In this document: one piece after another, positions 5,471-7,006 of the stretch
How the letters are laid out: each line of letters starts with the position of its first letter
Numbering within the stretch: position 1 is the stretch's first letter
NCBI GenBank assembly: GCA_023381515.1
Contig: JAMCQI010000066.1
Span: 1-7,006, forward strand
DNA length: 7,006 nt
Direction of reading: 5' to 3'
Source: Chloroflexota bacterium
GTDB taxonomy: Bacteria; Chloroflexota; Anaerolineae; UBA4142
The notes under the pieces: generated by a model
What the model was told of the DNA's origin: nothing
The model's database searches: none
Seen by the model: only the letters and a program-made list of their open reading frames with translations
Program-made: the position numbers and the translations under genes

Positions 5471-7006
5471 TCACGCCACCATCAGTCCCGGCACCTGCAT
5501 CGTCGCCGCCTGCTGCGTGCGGCCGTAGCTCCCGCCCTGCGCCGCCATGGACTGATCCATCACGAACTCCGGCGTAATCGGCGTACCGTTGATGTTCAGC
5601 GCGATGGTGGTATTCCCCATCCCAGCCGAGGGGCCCGCTCCCGGCGTGGGATACGGTACGGTGCTAATCCCGCCCAGCGTGGGGATGCCCGACTGGTAGG
5701 CGTGCCACTGATTGTTCTGAAAGCTCGCCTGCTGGTAGAGATTACCGCCGGTCTCCACGAGGCTGCCGCCGTAAGGCGTGGCCGCGGAGAGCGGCATCTT
5801 CTGGCCGGTCGCTTCCGAGTACAGCATCACCAACTGCCGCACGCCCGGGGACCGCACGGCCACCGAAATCTGCCCGCCGAACTCCTGCTGGGCGATAGCG
5901 ACGACCTGCTTGACCGTGCCGCTACTCTTCGGAATGTCGATGCCGTAAACCTGCTTGATCAGCTTGCTGGCGTGCGCCTCGGGGCTCTCCACGCCCGCGA
6001 GTTTCTCGCCGAGGCCGATGCCGAGTCCCGCCACGCCCCCGATGAGGGCACCGAGCGGACCGCCCATCGTGAAACCAATAGCTGCGCCGCCCGCAGCACC
6101 CTCGCCGACGCCAGTCCACGTGCCACGGTCTGACCCCAGGAGACCGCGCTCGGCCACCATCATGCCGCCGGTGAACACGGCGGCACCCGCCACGCCATGC
6201 ATACCGGTGATGTGGCTCCCGCGGACCTGGGTCATTTCGCCGTTCTCGTCCATAATCCAGCGCGAGGGCGAATGAGTGAACGCTCCCCAATCCGTGCCCT
6301 TGAAATTGTCCAGAATCGTGCGCGGATTGAACCCGGAGCCCGGAACCCCGCGACTGCCGCTGACCGCGTTGGCGATGGCAACCGGAGTCGGCGCGTACAC
6401 CGTGCCGCCGCCGGCCCAAGGCGCGGGCGTATAGCCGCCAGCGGCCGAGTAACCTCCGCCCATTGCGCCACCGGTCGAGCCGCCGGACACCGGCGTCGGC
6501 GCATACAGAATCGTACTGGCCGAGGCCGTTTCCGAGGCGCCACCGCCGAACAAGGGCGGGATACTCACAGTGCCAACGCCGGGGATCGGCACGGGCAGCG
6601 ACGGCGCGCGGCCACCGAGCATGGGCTGGATCATGGAATTCGCGAACCAGCCCAGCACGCCGGTGTTCGAATGCAGTTCAAGCGTGAGCGCGTCGATGCT
6701 GCGCTTCAACGTATCAGCGTGCGGAACCACGGCTTCGCCGGCATGCACGATAGCAGGGCCCGTGGTTGCAATGGTGCCCCCCTCCTCGTGCTTCGGGATC
6801 CTATATGCCTTCTGTCCCGTAACGCTTTTCAGATTCCAGTCTCCGATCACGTCCTGGAGATCGATCGTGCTCCAGTCCCGGCCCGGATAGCGGGCGCGGA
6901 GTTCGCGTTCCAGAGACATCGAGCTCACGCCGAGACGCTTGCCCGCTTGCACCAGGCTCATCGTGTCGCCGCCCACCAGAACCCGGTTTTTGATCTGCCC
7001 CGCTTT
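5471..7006 (-). CDS. Phage tape measure protein, C-terminal part (partial)
   Basis: The frame is open from the right edge to the TGA at 5471-5473, giving 511 visible residues; the N-terminal part lies outside. Counting from the edge, residues 76-95 (GGTIATTGPAIVHAGEAVVP) are the conserved turn found near the C-terminus of many tape measure proteins. Residues 130-225 are a Gly/Pro/Ala/Ser-rich linker in which YAPTPV occurs twice. Residues 303-334 form a glycine-rich hydrophobic stretch that could cross or enter a membrane. A compact mixed region follows (about 341-405), and the end is Gln/Ala-rich. Tape measure proteins set tail length, fill the tail tube and help DNA pass the host envelope. 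In-frame GTG and ATG codons at 6976 and 6961 are probably internal, since the frame stays open to the edge. The location directly before the M-like gene supports the call. Confidence 0.8.
   Translation of the reverse strand, partial: KAGQIKNRVLVGGDTMSLVQAGKRLGVSSMSLERELRARYPGRDWSTIDLQDVIGDWNLKSVTGQKAYRIPKHEEGGTIATTGPAIVHAGEAVVPHADTLKRSIDALTLELHSNTGVLGWFANSMIQPMLGGRAPSLPVPIPGVGTVSIPPLFGGGASETASASTILYAPTPVSGGSTGGAMGGGYSAAGGYTPAPWAGGGTVYAPTPVAIANAVSGSRGVPGSGFNPRTILDNFKGTDWGAFTHSPSRWIMDENGEMTQVRGSHITGMHGVAGAAVFTGGMMVAERGLLGSDRGTWTGVGEGAAGGAAIGFTMGGPLGALIGGVAGLGIGLGEKLAGVESPEAHASKLIKQVYGIDIPKSSGTVKQVVAIAQQEFGGQISVAVRSPGVRQLVMLYSEATGQKMPLSAATPYGGSLVETGGNLYQQASFQNNQWHAYQSGIPTLGGISTVPYPTPGAGPSAGMGNTTIALNINGTPITPEFVMDQSMAAQGGSYGRTQQAATMQVPGLMVA

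Noticed and set aside
6376..6510. YAPTPV repeat in the tape measure linker as a functional repeat or recombination site
   Set aside because: Two six-residue copies in a Gly/Pro-rich linker are ordinary low-complexity sequence.

Overview
The window looks like part of the tail module of a double-stranded DNA phage or prophage with a long tail. The host is a high-GC bacterium; Acidobacteriota would be my guess, but nothing here fixes the phylum. Three tail genes lie on the minus strand and are read from right to left. They are the C-terminal part of a tape measure protein (open at the right edge), a small gpM/DUF2460-like tail tip protein, and a very large tail tip/central hub protein (open at the left edge, 1,083 residues visible). 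The order tape measure, M-like, L/J-like follows the lambda H-M-L-J order. The L and J roles seem to be fused in one polypeptide, which also carries a second M-like domain and a carbohydrate-binding-like insert. No recognisable K (peptidase) or I gene lies between them.

Each of the two gaps between the tail genes holds a gene on the opposite (plus) strand. The gap at 3251-4831 holds an accessory gene of about 428 codons. It encodes an N-terminal CxxC...CxxC zinc ribbon followed by a possible PIN-like nuclease. Its base composition is clearly lower in GC than the tail genes (two 60-base rows counted by hand: 52% at 4501-4560, 67% at 2161-2220). The gene and its upstream control region are bracketed by two 14-base direct repeats matching at 13 positions. 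The right copy covers the stop codon of the M-like gene, so the block reads like a moron or accessory cassette inserted just behind that gene. The gap at 5249-5470 holds a 52-codon plus-strand reading frame. It is preceded by a hairpin that carries a purine-rich possible ribosome site in its loop.

The region upstream of the zinc-ribbon gene (3344-3496) is dense in short signals: a 12-base perfect palindrome, a stem-loop, three related GCGTTT repeats and a possible -10 box. This suggests the accessory gene has its own regulated transcription, independent of the late tail operon. I saw no tRNA, rRNA, CRISPR array, transposase, integrase or convincing intrinsic terminator. All calls come from reading the sequence without database searches.
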